Part shown: positions 1 through 8,491 of the stretch, one piece after another | Numbering within the stretch: the first letter of the stretch is position 1 | How the letters are laid out: the number at the start of each line of letters is the position of its first letter | Origin: Flexivirga caeni | GTDB taxonomy: Bacteria > Actinomycetota > Actinomycetes > Actinomycetales > Dermatophilaceae | Length of the DNA: 64,000 bases | NCBI RefSeq assembly: GCF_003724155.1 | Contig: NZ_RJJQ01000004.1 | Coordinates: 124,001-188,000, forward strand | Direction of reading: 5' to 3' | Program-made: the position numbers and the translations under genes | Notes under the pieces: generated by a model | What the model saw: the letters and a program-made list of their open reading frames with translations, nothing else | Told to the model about the DNA's origin: nothing | Database searches by the model: none

Positions 1-209
1 TCGGCGGCGCCGGCGACTTCGGCGCGTACCTCGCCGAGCGCGGGGATGCGGCTGCCGACGCCCTGCTGTCCGTCACCGACGCACGAGCAGCAGCGACCGA
101 CCGCGAGCCGCTCAAGCGTGCTTACCAGGGTCTGCGCGGCAAGGCGAAAGGCCATGTGCAGCAGGCACTTCCGCGCATCGGGCGGGTTGTGCAGCAGCAC
201 GCGTCGTAG
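1..209 (+). CDS. C-terminal end of an unidentified protein (partial)
   Basis: An open frame enters from the left edge (first full codon at base 3) and stops with TAG at 207-209, giving 68 residues that end in Val-Val-Gln-Gln-His-Ala-Ser. The piece is rich in Ala, Arg and Asp and looks helical, with no motif I recognise. Codon use (G/C at third positions) is like the neighbouring genes, so it is probably the tail of a real gene. The next gene begins 53 bases downstream on the same strand. No function can be given. Confidence 0.55.
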   Translation, partial: GGAGDFGAYLAERGDAAADALLSVTDARAAATDREPLKRAYQGLRGKAKGHVQQALPRIGRVVQQHAS

Positions 210-262
210 CGGTCAGCGGCATACCGGCTCTGGCTCTCAACCCGATCTGATAGACCAGCGAT

Positions 263-1006
263 ATGTCTGATTCGCTGACTGCAACCACTGTGCACCTGGC
301 CGGCGAGGACGGGTCTCGCGTCGAGGCCTACCTGGCGACCCCTGGCAGCGACGAGCCCCGCGGAGGGGTCGTCGTCATCCATCACCTGCCCGGCTACGAC
401 CGGGCGACCAAGGAGATGGTGCGGCGCTTCGCCGAACTCGGGTATGACGCGATCTGCCCCAACCTCTACTCGCGCGAGGCGCCCGGCGCGGACCCGTCGG
501 ATGCGGCCGCCCTGGTGCGCGCAGCCGGTGGCGTCCCGGACGAGCGGCTGGTGTCCGACGTCAAGGTCGCCGCGGCATACCTGCGGGCGCTGCCGCACGC
601 GAACGGCAAGGTCGGTGTCATCGGGCATTGCTCGGGCGGCCGGCAGGCGGTGCTCGCCGCATGTCGCCTGGATCTGGACGCTGCGGTCGACTGTTACGGC
701 GCGTTCGTCACGGGAACGCCGCCGGCCGAGCACCCGCTGAACGTGACCAACCTGGTGCCGTTGCTGCCGCAGTTGCGCGCACCGCTGCTCGGGCTCTTCG
801 GCGCAGAGGACAAGTTCCCCAGCCCGGAACAGGTGGCCGAGCTGGACGAGATCCTGACCGCGAATGACAAGCCGCACCAGTTCTTTTCGTATGACGGTGC
901 CGGTCACGCCTTCTTCGCGGTCGACCGGCCGTCATACAACGTCGCGGCCGCGAACGATGGCTGGGAACGCATCGAGACCTTCTACGCCGAACACCTCGGG
1001 GCCTGA
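263..1006 (+). CDS. Dienelactone hydrolase family protein
   Basis: An alpha/beta hydrolase of 247 residues, the usual length for the dienelactone hydrolase family. The nucleophile elbow is Gly-His-Cys-Ser-Gly-Gly with Cys123, the same position as in the classical enzyme. Asp183 in the AED motif and His215 in GAGH complete a Cys-Asp-His triad. The family opens lactone rings such as dienelactone in chlorocatechol breakdown, but many members have other ester or lactone substrates, and nothing nearby points to an aromatic pathway. No signal peptide, so cytoplasmic. A DUF6295 gene follows after 3 bases, suggesting co-transcription. Confidence 0.88.
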   Translation: MSDSLTATTVHLAGEDGSRVEAYLATPGSDEPRGGVVVIHHLPGYDRATKEMVRRFAELGYDAICPNLYSREAPGADPSDAAALVRAAGGVPDERLVSDVKVAAAYLRALPHANGKVGVIGHCSGGRQAVLAACRLDLDAAVDCYGAFVTGTPPAEHPLNVTNLVPLLPQLRAPLLGLFGAEDKFPSPEQVAELDEILTANDKPHQFFSYDGAGHAFFAVDRPSYNVAAANDGWERIETFYAEHLGA

Positions 1007-1009
1007 GCC

Positions 1010-1276
1010 ATGTGCACCTACATCACCGTCAAGACCGACATCGATGGCAGCGCGAAAGCACCGGGGGGCAAGTGGTTTCGCGTCACGGACGCGGCGGCCT
1101 ACTTCGACCACCCGGTGCACGCGATGGCCGAGCACACCCTCAACCTGGATCTGACCGATCCCGCCGGCGGGCCAGGGCAGCGCATCGCGCTCGAACTCAC
1201 CGCCGCCTCGGCGCAACGCGTCATCGACGCCATCCAGGAGGCATTGGACGCGGCCCCGGCGGCGCTGAAGGAATAG
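1010..1276 (+). CDS. DUF6295 family small protein
   Basis: A soluble protein of 88 residues beginning Met-Cys-Thr-Tyr-Ile-Thr, which I recognise as the DUF6295 type found beside hydrolases in actinomycetes. It shows alternating beta-strand character and a C-terminal helix rich in Ala. It starts 3 bases after the dienelactone hydrolase stop, so the two are probably one transcript. Function is unknown. The ATG at 1010 is the only start that keeps the conserved N-terminus. Confidence 0.7.
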   Translation: MCTYITVKTDIDGSAKAPGGKWFRVTDAAAYFDHPVHAMAEHTLNLDLTDPAGGPGQRIALELTAASAQRVIDAIQEALDAAPAALKE

Positions 1277-1282
1277 CCAGCT

Positions 1283-1765
1283 TCAGCCGAGGGGACTGGT
1301 TGGCCCGATCACCGGTGGCTGGGTGACCGTGGTGGTCTCGGTGACCGTCTTCGTCTGAGGCTTGGCAGTCGAGGTGACGGTGTGCGTCCGCGTGCTGGTC
1401 AGCGTCGTGGCCCGGCCGGTGCGGGTGACCTCGATGGTCACCGTGTTCGGCGGTGCCGTCACCGTGACCGTCGACGGCACGGCGTCGCCCCCGGTGTCGT
1501 CCGCCTGCTGCGTCACGGTCGTGGTCTGCCCGTCGCCGGTGTAGGTCACGGTGACCTGGGAGGAGCCGGATGTTCCGCCGCCGGCGAGCAGATAGATGCA
1601 GATGCCGCAGAGCACCGCGACACCCGCACCGAGGAGCGCACCGGGCAGGAGACCGGGAACGCCCCGCTCCGGCTCCGGGTCGTTGCCGTCGCCGGCATCG
1701 GCGGACCACCGGTCCATGAACTCGTCGTTCGCGGACCGTGACTCGTCGTCGCCGCTCGTCGGCAT
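1283..1765 (-). CDS. Single-pass membrane protein with Thr/Val-rich outer domain
   Basis: 160 residues. An acidic cytoplasmic N-terminus of about 40 residues is followed by one membrane helix (about residues 42-62, with Gly and Ala) and then an exported-looking region made mostly of Thr, Val and Ser in short repeats such as TVTVT and TKTVTETTT. Such tails are typical of surface-exposed, possibly glycosylated, low-complexity proteins in actinomycetes. It converges on the DUF6295 gene with a 6-base gap. No enzymatic motif is present and no function is assigned. Confidence 0.6.
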   Translation of the reverse strand: MPTSGDDESRSANDEFMDRWSADAGDGNDPEPERGVPGLLPGALLGAGVAVLCGICIYLLAGGGTSGSSQVTVTYTGDGQTTTVTQQADDTGGDAVPSTVTVTAPPNTVTIEVTRTGRATTLTSTRTHTVTSTAKPQTKTVTETTTVTQPPVIGPTSPLG

Positions 1766-1843
1766 ACGCCCATGCTACGAGTGGGGAGGCGCCGGTCGGC
1801 GGGACACGCGCCGGACGCGTGCCGGATGCGGCATGCTGCAGAC

Positions 1844-3601
1844 ATGCATTTCGTCGGTATTGATCTCGCCTGGGGCGAGCGGAACCCCACCGGTGTCGCC
1901 GTGCTGGACGGCACCGGAGCGCTGCGGCAGGTGGTTGCGGTCCGCACCGACGACGAGATCGCCGCGATCGTGCAGGCTGCCGCGCCAGGGGACCTCGTCG
2001 CGGGCATCGACGCGCCGCTGATCGTCGCCAACGAGACCGGCAGCCGCCCGGCGGAGCAAGCGCTCGGGAAGGATTTCGCGGCATACGAAGCCGGAGCCCA
2101 CCCGTCCAACCTGGCCAACCCGGCCTTCGCCGCCGGCACTCGGGGTGCGCGGGTGGCGGTGCTGCTCGGCCTCGACATCGCGCCCGATTCGCGGGCCTCG
2201 CGCCGGGCGCTCGAGGTCTATCCGCACCCGGCGACGGTCGCGCTCTTCCGGCTGGGCCAGACACTGAAATACAAGAACAAACCCGGCCGCGATGTCGAGC
2301 AGTTGCGAGGGGAGATGCTGACCCTGATCCGGCTGCTGGAGTCGCTGGAGAGCGCCAAGCCCGCGCTGCGGCTGAAGCAGAGCGCGCAGTGGCAGGGCCT
2401 CGTCGACACGGTGCAGGGCGCGACGCGCAAGGCGCAGTTGCGCAGCGCGGAGGACCCGATCGACGCGATCATCTGTGCGTATGTCGCGTTGCTCGCCCAG
2501 CAGGTGCCAGAGCGGGTCACAACCTACGGTGACTTTGCCGGGGGTTACATCGTGACGCCTCGCCTGCCGGAGGGGCTGTCCCCGTCGCGGCAGTCGCCCC
2601 AGGAACGGAGCCGCACGGCAGCGGTCAACGCTGCGCGGCGCGCGTATGCCGTGCAGTTCCCCCTCGTCGAGCGGGCCACCGCCGACGCGGTCGAACTCAT
2701 CGCAGGCGTGCTCGACGACGCGGGGCTGAACTATCTGACGGTCAGCGGACGCGCGAAAACCGTTGCGTCCTTTGCCGAAAAGGCAGCGCGTGAGCAGAAC
2801 GGCGAGTTGCTCTATCCCGATCCGCTGCGTCAGATCGGCGACACGGTCGGGGTGCGGGTGATCACCTATGTGCGTGGCGACGTCGACGCCGTCGTGCAAC
2901 TGCTGGCCGCGGAGACGGAGTTGCTGGACGACCGGGACATGGGGGAGGAGACGGCGCTGCAGGGCCGCTTCGGGTACTCCAGCCGGCACCTGCAGCTGCG
3001 GCTGGCCGACGACGACCGGCTGGCCCACCCGGAGATCGGAGACCGGCAGATCCAGGTGCAGATCCGCACGGTGCTGCAGCACGCGTGGGCGGAGTTCGAG
3101 CACGACATCCGCTACAAGGGCACCATCCCGCCGGAGCAGCGGCCCGACTTCGATCGCCGCTTCACCCTCGCCGCCGGTCTGCTGGAACTCGCGGACGAGG
3201 AATTCTCGACCATCCGGGACAAGCTGCGCTCGGGTGCCGCCGAGTCGGTGCCGGGGCCCGCCCAGACCGACCGCATAACGTCGCGCGAGCTCGCGGCATA
3301 CCTCGCCGGGCAGTATGCCGGGGCGGCCTGGTCACGTGCCGACCACTACTCGTGGATGGCGGGGCTGGTGCACGAGCTCGGCATCCCGACGCTCGCCGAT
3401 CTGGCCGCGGCGCTCCGGCAGGTCGACACCGACCGGATCGACGAACGGATGGCCTATCGCACCCCGCCGGGTGCGGTCCGCCGGCTCGACGACGCGTTGC
3501 TACAGCGCTTCGGCGAGGAGTATGTCGCCCTCGACGGCAACGCGCACCGGGTCGACCGGTTGCAGTCCCGGCTCGCGAAGCTGCGCGGCGAACTCGGCTG
3601 A
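1844..3601 (+). CDS. relZ: DUF429-(p)ppGpp synthetase fusion, RelZ-like
   Basis: 585 residues from the ATG at 1844; the frame runs further upstream but that part is not conserved-looking. Residues 1-245 are a DUF429 (RNase H-fold) domain with acidic residues at Asp6 (VGIDLAW), Asp56 (AGIDAP), Glu124 and Asp204/Asp207. Residues about 265-430 are a RelA/SpoT synthetase domain: Arg303-x-Lys305, Asp333 in IGDTVGVR, GYSS at 377-380, and a QIRT motif followed by QHAWAEFEHDIRYK. M. smegmatis RelZ joins an RNase HII-active N-terminal domain to a small alarmone synthetase, and this order matches. In the motif usually written ExQIRT the Glu is Gln404 here, so synthetase activity is in doubt. There is no HD hydrolase domain. 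Single gene, convergent with the SRPBCC gene. Confidence 0.75.
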   Translation: MHFVGIDLAWGERNPTGVAVLDGTGALRQVVAVRTDDEIAAIVQAAAPGDLVAGIDAPLIVANETGSRPAEQALGKDFAAYEAGAHPSNLANPAFAAGTRGARVAVLLGLDIAPDSRASRRALEVYPHPATVALFRLGQTLKYKNKPGRDVEQLRGEMLTLIRLLESLESAKPALRLKQSAQWQGLVDTVQGATRKAQLRSAEDPIDAIICAYVALLAQQVPERVTTYGDFAGGYIVTPRLPEGLSPSRQSPQERSRTAAVNAARRAYAVQFPLVERATADAVELIAGVLDDAGLNYLTVSGRAKTVASFAEKAAREQNGELLYPDPLRQIGDTVGVRVITYVRGDVDAVVQLLAAETELLDDRDMGEETALQGRFGYSSRHLQLRLADDDRLAHPEIGDRQIQVQIRTVLQHAWAEFEHDIRYKGTIPPEQRPDFDRRFTLAAGLLELADEEFSTIRDKLRSGAAESVPGPAQTDRITSRELAAYLAGQYAGAAWSRADHYSWMAGLVHELGIPTLADLAAALRQVDTDRIDERMAYRTPPGAVRRLDDALLQRFGEEYVALDGNAHRVDRLQSRLAKLRGELG

Positions 3602-3610
3602 GCCGGGCCG

Positions 3611-4066
3611 TCAGGCGGATTCGCTTGCCGCGGCGAGCTTTTCGAGTGATGCGGCCAGCCGTTCGGAGGTGGTCCAGCGTGCCCGCTCCTCACGGGCCGC
3701 GTCGTGCAGCTGCGTCCAGTCGTAGGTGTGCGTCACCTCGGTGTGGGTGTCGTCGAGCGGGCGCAGCTCCCACCGCCAGAGGTGCCCGGGCTGCGGCTTG
3801 CCCGGCTCGGACGGACGCCAGGCGATGCGCCGGCCCTCCTCGAACTCGACGACGTGGTTGTCGCGGTCGAGACCCTTCGTGATGGTCATCCGGAACACGT
3901 CGCCGACCCCGTGGACACGCTGGCCGGGTGCGGCCTGCGCCAGGTTGTCGTTGCCGTCCCACTCCGGCTGGCGGCTCGGGTCGGCGATCAGCTCGAAGAT
4001 GGTGGCCGCGGGTGCGGCGATGGTGCGGGTGGCGGTGCTGATGCGGTCCTGCGATGGTTGCGTCAT
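3611..4066 (-). CDS. SRPBCC family (START-like) protein
   Basis: 151 residues from the ATG at 4066. It begins with a polyketide cyclase/START-type pattern: a first strand ending in the 'tRTIaAPaatIFEliaDPsrqPeW' layout, followed by a long middle sheet and a C-terminal helix from about residue 120. The fold binds hydrophobic ligands in a central cavity; substrates cannot be read from sequence. The track-length frame extends 55 codons further upstream, but that part overlaps the promoter side of the divergent protease and lacks the fold, so the shorter start is preferred. Cytoplasmic, single gene. Confidence 0.75.
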   Translation of the reverse strand: MTQPSQDRISTATRTIAAPAATIFELIADPSRQPEWDGNDNLAQAAPGQRVHGVGDVFRMTITKGLDRDNHVVEFEEGRRIAWRPSEPGKPQPGHLWRWELRPLDDTHTEVTHTYDWTQLHDAAREERARWTTSERLAASLEKLAAASESA

Positions 4067-4199
4067 ACCTCCATCGTGACAGGGTGCGCGGTGCGGTCTT
4101 GCCCGAACGTGCGTGGCCGGGTTGCCAACAGGTGCCCGCAGGGTGCACCGTGCCAAGGCGGGGAAAGCTGTCCGGCAGCGTGAGTGAGGAGCACTTTCG

Positions 4200-7100
4200 A
4201 TGGGGAATCGCATGCGGGTCTGGGCAGCCACTGCCCCAGTTGCGCTGGTGGCACTCGCTTTCGGTCAGGGGGTGACTCCGGCGTTCGCGGCGCCGCAGGC
4301 GGTGCATCGACCGTTCAGCGCCGCGCCGGCACCGGCCACCTCCAAGGTCATCGTGGTGCTCGCCGACCAGTTCGGCGGGATGCTCTCCACCGCCGCCAAG
4401 CGCACCGAGCGGTCCGGCGCGGTCCGGGCCGATCAGGCGCCGGTCGTCGCCAGTCTTCAAGCCAGCGGTGCCAAGGAGATTCGGTCGATCCAGCTCGTCA
4501 ATGCCGTCGTCGCCACGGTCTCCCCGGCGGAGCAGGCGGCGCTCTCGCGGGATCCCGCGGTGTCCGAGGTCGTCCCTGATGTGCAGTTCCGCGGGCCGCA
4601 GCCGGTCGTGGTGCCGAAGGCAGGCGGGCAGGGCGCAGCGGCGACGCCCGTCGCCGGCGTCTGCCCGGCCAAAGGTAAGACCCAGCTCAACCCCGAGGGG
4701 CTGCTCGCCGTCAACGCCGACTCCGACCAGCCGGGAGCCAAGACCGCTCGCAGTCTCGGCTACACCGGCAAGGGCGTCACTGTCGGCGACATCGCGGTCG
4801 GCATCGATGTCGACGAGCCCGAGCTGATCCGCCCGAACGGTCAGCACGTCATCAAGAGCCATGTGGACTTCACCGGCGACGGGTGGAATGCCGCCAACAT
4901 GTCGGACGATGAGACCTACCTGGACGACAGCGTCATCGCGGCGCAGGGCAACGGCACCTACGACCTGAGCCAGTTCGGCGCCGTGCCCAAGGGCTGCACG
5001 ATCAAGATCGAAGGTGTCGCCCCCGGAGTGACGCTGGACAACTACAAGGTCTACGGCCAGAACTCGATGACGACCACCTCGGCGTTCCTGGAAGCGATCG
5101 ACTACGCAGTCGACACCGACCACGTCAACGTCCTCAACGAGGAAGGCGGCACGTTCCCCTTCCCCGACACCGCAGCGGACCTCATCAAGCAGGCGAACTC
5201 GGCGGCCATGGCCGCCGGAGTGACGGTGACCAGCCCGTCATACGACGCCGGACTGGAGAGCACGATCTGGTCGCCGTCGTCGCAGCCTGGCGTCATCAGT
5301 GTCGGCGCGTCCACGGTGTTCCGCAGCTATCTGCAAACCGGCGAGGTACCTACGGGAACCACCGGGTGGGTCAGCGACAACATCAGCTCGCTGTCCTCCG
5401 GTGGCTTCACCCAGCAGGGCCGCAGCGTCGATGTCGTGGCGCCCGGTGACCTCGACTGGATCGCCTGCGTCAAGACCGCTCCGGTGTGCGCGGGCAAGGA
5501 CATCCAGCAGAGCGGCGGCACCAGTGAGTCCGGCCCGATCGTGGCCGCGGTGGCCGCGCTGGTGATCCAGGCCTATCGGGGCAGCCATCACGGAGCCACC
5601 CCGAGCGCTGCTCTGGTGCGACGGATCATCAGCGGCACCGCCACCGACCTGCACGCTCCCGGAGACCAGCAGGGTGCGGGGCTCGTCGACGCCTATCGGG
5701 CGGTGCTCGCGGCCCGCTCGGTGCGCACCCCGGACGGATCGCCCACGGCATACGGCGCCAGCCTGATCAGCGACACTCAGCAGCTGGACGCTGTCGGCAA
5801 TACCGGCGGCACGGCGGTGCAGCACTTCACCCTCACCAACACCGGGTCGCGCACCAGCACCGTCCGGCTCGCCACCCGCACCCTGCAGGCTCCAGTCACG
5901 CTGCTGCAGCGCACGGTGACCCTGCCGGACGACTCGCCGGTGGTCCTGCACTTCCGGGTGCGGCCCGGCACCGACCGTCTGGACGCCGACCTGGCCTCGA
6001 CCTCGACGACGCCGGAGATCTCGCTGCTCGACGCTCGCGGCCGGATGATCGCCTACAGCCTGCCCCAGGGCGCCGGCAACCACGGCCACGTCGATGTGCA
6101 CGACCCGGACGCCGGCACCTGGACTGCGGTCGTCTCCGCACCTGGCGGGACCGCCGTCCACGTCGGCATCACCGCTTCGCGGTTCGCGGCATCGGGCACC
6201 GTCAGGCCCGCGCGAGCCGCACTGGCTCCCGGTGCGAGTGCGACGTTCACCGTCCGGTCGCCGCTTCCCAGCGAGCCGGGCGATCGCAGCGACTCCGTCT
6301 CGTATGTCGCGACGGGCGGCGTCACCGGGTCGGTGCCGGTCAACCTGCGCTCGCGGGTCCCGATCGTCGGCGGAGTCGGTCGCTTCGCCACGACAATGTA
6401 TGGCGGCAACGGTCGCGCCCAGGTGCCGGCGCAGACGTTCTACTACGAGTTCGCCGTGCCGGCCGGCGAGCCGGCGCTCGACGTACAGACAATGCTGGGC
6501 GACGGAGCCACGGACAACTACTCGACCATGCTGGTCGCACCCGATGGGCAGTCGGTCGCGCAGGCCGCGAATTCGCTTCTCGTCGGGGGACACCAGACCA
6601 AACCGGGTTCGGCAACTCACCTGCACGCGATGCACCCCGCCGCGGGCACCTGGACCCTGATCGCGACCTTCACCAACCCGGTGACCGGCAACCGGCTGGC
6701 CACGCCGTTCACCGGCCGGATCGACTTCAGGCCCATCCGCGCGGTCGCCTCCGGGTTGCCGGACGGCAGGTTCCTGCGGCCCGGCCAGCAGGTGCCGGTC
6801 GCGATCACCGTGCACAACGCGACGTCCGCGCCGGAGGCATATTTCCTCGACGCCAGGCTGCCTCAGTCGGTGGCCACTCGGCTGGTCTCGATCAGCCCGT
6901 CCACCAACCTGCACCTGCCACTTTCCGCGACGGCAGCAGAGCCGGAGTGGCTCGTGCCGACGCACACCACGGCCCTGGTCGGCAGGTCGCATGGGAGCAT
7001 GCCGACGACCTTCGACCTCGGCCCGTTCACCGGCGAACCTGATTTGGCTCCAACTGTTTCCGGCAACGACGCGGTGGCCTCGTGGACAGCTGCGCAGGTG

Positions 7101-7499
7101 ACGCAGGGAGCGTGGGCGATGGTGCCGCAACCGCTCGGCCCGTTCGGCGGCGGTGCGGCAAAGAGCAGCACGGCGACACTGTCCCTGACAGCGACCACGC
7201 GCGCATTCGACCCCGGTTTCGCCGCACCGACCGGCGACCTGTGGCGGCAAAGCGCCTCCGCGCAAGCGGCGTTCGCGCCGGTCGTGGTGCAGCCCGGCGA
7301 GACGGTGACCATCCACGCGATGCTGACGGCGCACGGTCAAGGGGGTACGACGGTGCACGGAACGCTCTACCTCGACGACGCGGATGCGCTGTTCACCGGC
7401 GTGGAGTCGCCGAGCGGGAACGAGCTCGCTGCGCTGCCGTACAGCTACACGGTGGGTGCGGAGCACCCGGTCCGGCCCATCCGGCCGCTGCATCGCTGA
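4200..7499 (+). CDS. Secreted subtilase-clan (SB) serine protease with atypical active site
   Basis: 1099 residues. Signal peptide about 1-30 ending AFA-A; an inhibitor-I9-like propeptide at about 48-130; protease domain about 170-460; then roughly 600 residues of beta-rich domains. The Ser nucleophile is Ser442 in GGTSESGP. The usual Asp of the DTG/DSG motif is absent: the aligned segment reads IAVGID (198-203). No HGTHVAG motif occurs; instead Glu238-x-x-x-Asp242 (ETYLD) stands where His would be, and Asp349 (SYDAG) replaces the oxyanion Asn. Glu, Asp (+4), Asp and Ser is the pattern of sedolisins (S53), the acid-active relatives in the same clan. Extracellular proteolysis is likely; substrates are unknown. 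Divergent from the SRPBCC gene across 133 bases. Confidence 0.85.
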   Translation: MGNRMRVWAATAPVALVALAFGQGVTPAFAAPQAVHRPFSAAPAPATSKVIVVLADQFGGMLSTAAKRTERSGAVRADQAPVVASLQASGAKEIRSIQLVNAVVATVSPAEQAALSRDPAVSEVVPDVQFRGPQPVVVPKAGGQGAAATPVAGVCPAKGKTQLNPEGLLAVNADSDQPGAKTARSLGYTGKGVTVGDIAVGIDVDEPELIRPNGQHVIKSHVDFTGDGWNAANMSDDETYLDDSVIAAQGNGTYDLSQFGAVPKGCTIKIEGVAPGVTLDNYKVYGQNSMTTTSAFLEAIDYAVDTDHVNVLNEEGGTFPFPDTAADLIKQANSAAMAAGVTVTSPSYDAGLESTIWSPSSQPGVISVGASTVFRSYLQTGEVPTGTTGWVSDNISSLSSGGFTQQGRSVDVVAPGDLDWIACVKTAPVCAGKDIQQSGGTSESGPIVAAVAALVIQAYRGSHHGATPSAALVRRIISGTATDLHAPGDQQGAGLVDAYRAVLAARSVRTPDGSPTAYGASLISDTQQLDAVGNTGGTAVQHFTLTNTGSRTSTVRLATRTLQAPVTLLQRTVTLPDDSPVVLHFRVRPGTDRLDADLASTSTTPEISLLDARGRMIAYSLPQGAGNHGHVDVHDPDAGTWTAVVSAPGGTAVHVGITASRFAASGTVRPARAALAPGASATFTVRSPLPSEPGDRSDSVSYVATGGVTGSVPVNLRSRVPIVGGVGRFATTMYGGNGRAQVPAQTFYYEFAVPAGEPALDVQTMLGDGATDNYSTMLVAPDGQSVAQAANSLLVGGHQTKPGSATHLHAMHPAAGTWTLIATFTNPVTGNRLATPFTGRIDFRPIRAVASGLPDGRFLRPGQQVPVAITVHNATSAPEAYFLDARLPQSVATRLVSISPSTNLHLPLSATAAEPEWLVPTHTTALVGRSHGSMPTTFDLGPFTGEPDLAPTVSGNDAVASWTAAQVTQGAWAMVPQPLGPFGGGAAKSSTATLSLTATTRAFDPGFAAPTGDLWRQSASAQAAFAPVVVQPGETVTIHAMLTAHGQGGTTVHGTLYLDDADALFTGVESPSGNELAALPYSYTVGAEHPVRPIRPLHR

Positions 7500-7510
7500 C
7501 CGGGCACGCG

Positions 7511-8302
7511 TCATACACCTGCAGCGTTCCACTGCGGGTCGCGGCCGTCGCGTGCGGCGAACGCCAGCACGGCGTCGACGTCCGACGGCGGATGCACGAT
7601 GTAGTCCTGCACCCACTGATCCACCTCGGGGAAACCACTGTCCGCCACGACTGCCGCGGCAACTTCGGCCGGGTCGATGGCCGTGGTGCGTAGTCGAATT
7701 CCGCTGGCACTCAACAGCACCCACGGAACGCCGCTGCTTCCGTACGGCATACCGGTGCTGCCGCTGTTGACCAGCCACCGGCGTCCGACAAGCCGCGCGA
7801 ACGGCACGTGGGTGTGTCCCATGCACACGATGCGGACCGCGTCGGGGACGTCCGCCAGCACGTCCGCCCATCGCGACAGCCGGGTGTCGACCAGCACCAC
7901 TTCGTTGTCATCGCGGGGAGTTCCGTGACAGAAGAGCACCTGGCCGAAGTCGTCGAGGTCCACCGTCGCAGGGTGGGGGAGCTGGTCCAGCAGCGTGATG
8001 TCGGCCGCGCCCAGCTGGGCGGCGGCCCAGAGATCGACCGCCGGAGTCCCCTCCGGCGGCTGGCCGCCGCGAGCCACGGTGACCAGGTCTCGGTCGGCGT
8101 TTCCCCGCACCAGGAGTCCGCGATCGCCCAGTGCGCGCAACCGGTCCAGGACCTGGGTCGGCTGAGGTCCGGCGGCGAGGTCGCCAGTGACGACGACCAG
8201 GTCCGCCGAGCGGACGTCGGGTTCGGCCAGTACGGCGGCAAGAGTCGGGTCGACTCCGTGGGTGTCGCTGAGCACGGCGATTTGCTGCACCATGCGTGTC
8301 AC
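7511..8302 (-). CDS. Metallophosphoesterase (YfcE/calcineurin-like)
   Basis: 263 residues with the dinuclear metal motifs of calcineurin-type phosphoesterases in order: LSDTHG near the N-terminus, TGDLAAGP around residue 40, GNADRD around 70 and GHTHVPF around 170. It should hydrolyse phosphomonoesters or diesters in the cytoplasm; the closest architecture is the single-domain YfcE/YmdB-like group. Start ATG at 8302; a second in-frame ATG at 8293 sits nearer the first strand and could be the true one. It converges on the protease gene with an 11-base gap. Confidence 0.8.
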   Translation of the reverse strand: MTRMVQQIAVLSDTHGVDPTLAAVLAEPDVRSADLVVVTGDLAAGPQPTQVLDRLRALGDRGLLVRGNADRDLVTVARGGQPPEGTPAVDLWAAAQLGAADITLLDQLPHPATVDLDDFGQVLFCHGTPRDDNEVVLVDTRLSRWADVLADVPDAVRIVCMGHTHVPFARLVGRRWLVNSGSTGMPYGSSGVPWVLLSASGIRLRTTAIDPAEVAAAVVADSGFPEVDQWVQDYIVHPPSDVDAVLAFAARDGRDPQWNAAGV

Positions 8303-8491
8303 GGTAATGGCGTGCGGGTCGGCCCGTCATACGACCGGTGGCTGCCGAACGCGGGCCAGGGGTGGGATCAGAGCCGGCCGGCGCCGGCACCGCGTGCGGC
8401 GGCGGCCGACTGGCTGGCCGGATTCGCATGGGCTCTCAACGCCGTGCGATTGTCGACCCTGCGACCGTTTGCTGGTGCTGGTTGGCTGGCT
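8303..8491. other. Gap without a convincing gene
   Basis: This 189-base gap separates two minus-strand genes. A plus-strand frame crosses it with coding-like composition, but it has no good ribosome site, overlaps both neighbours and has no recognisable motif. I see no strong terminator or repeat. Confidence 0.4.

Noticed and set aside
5238-7871. Very long open frame antisense to the secreted protease
   Set aside because: High GC keeps antisense frames open. It has no motif, crosses into the phosphoesterase gene and its composition mirrors the sense codons.
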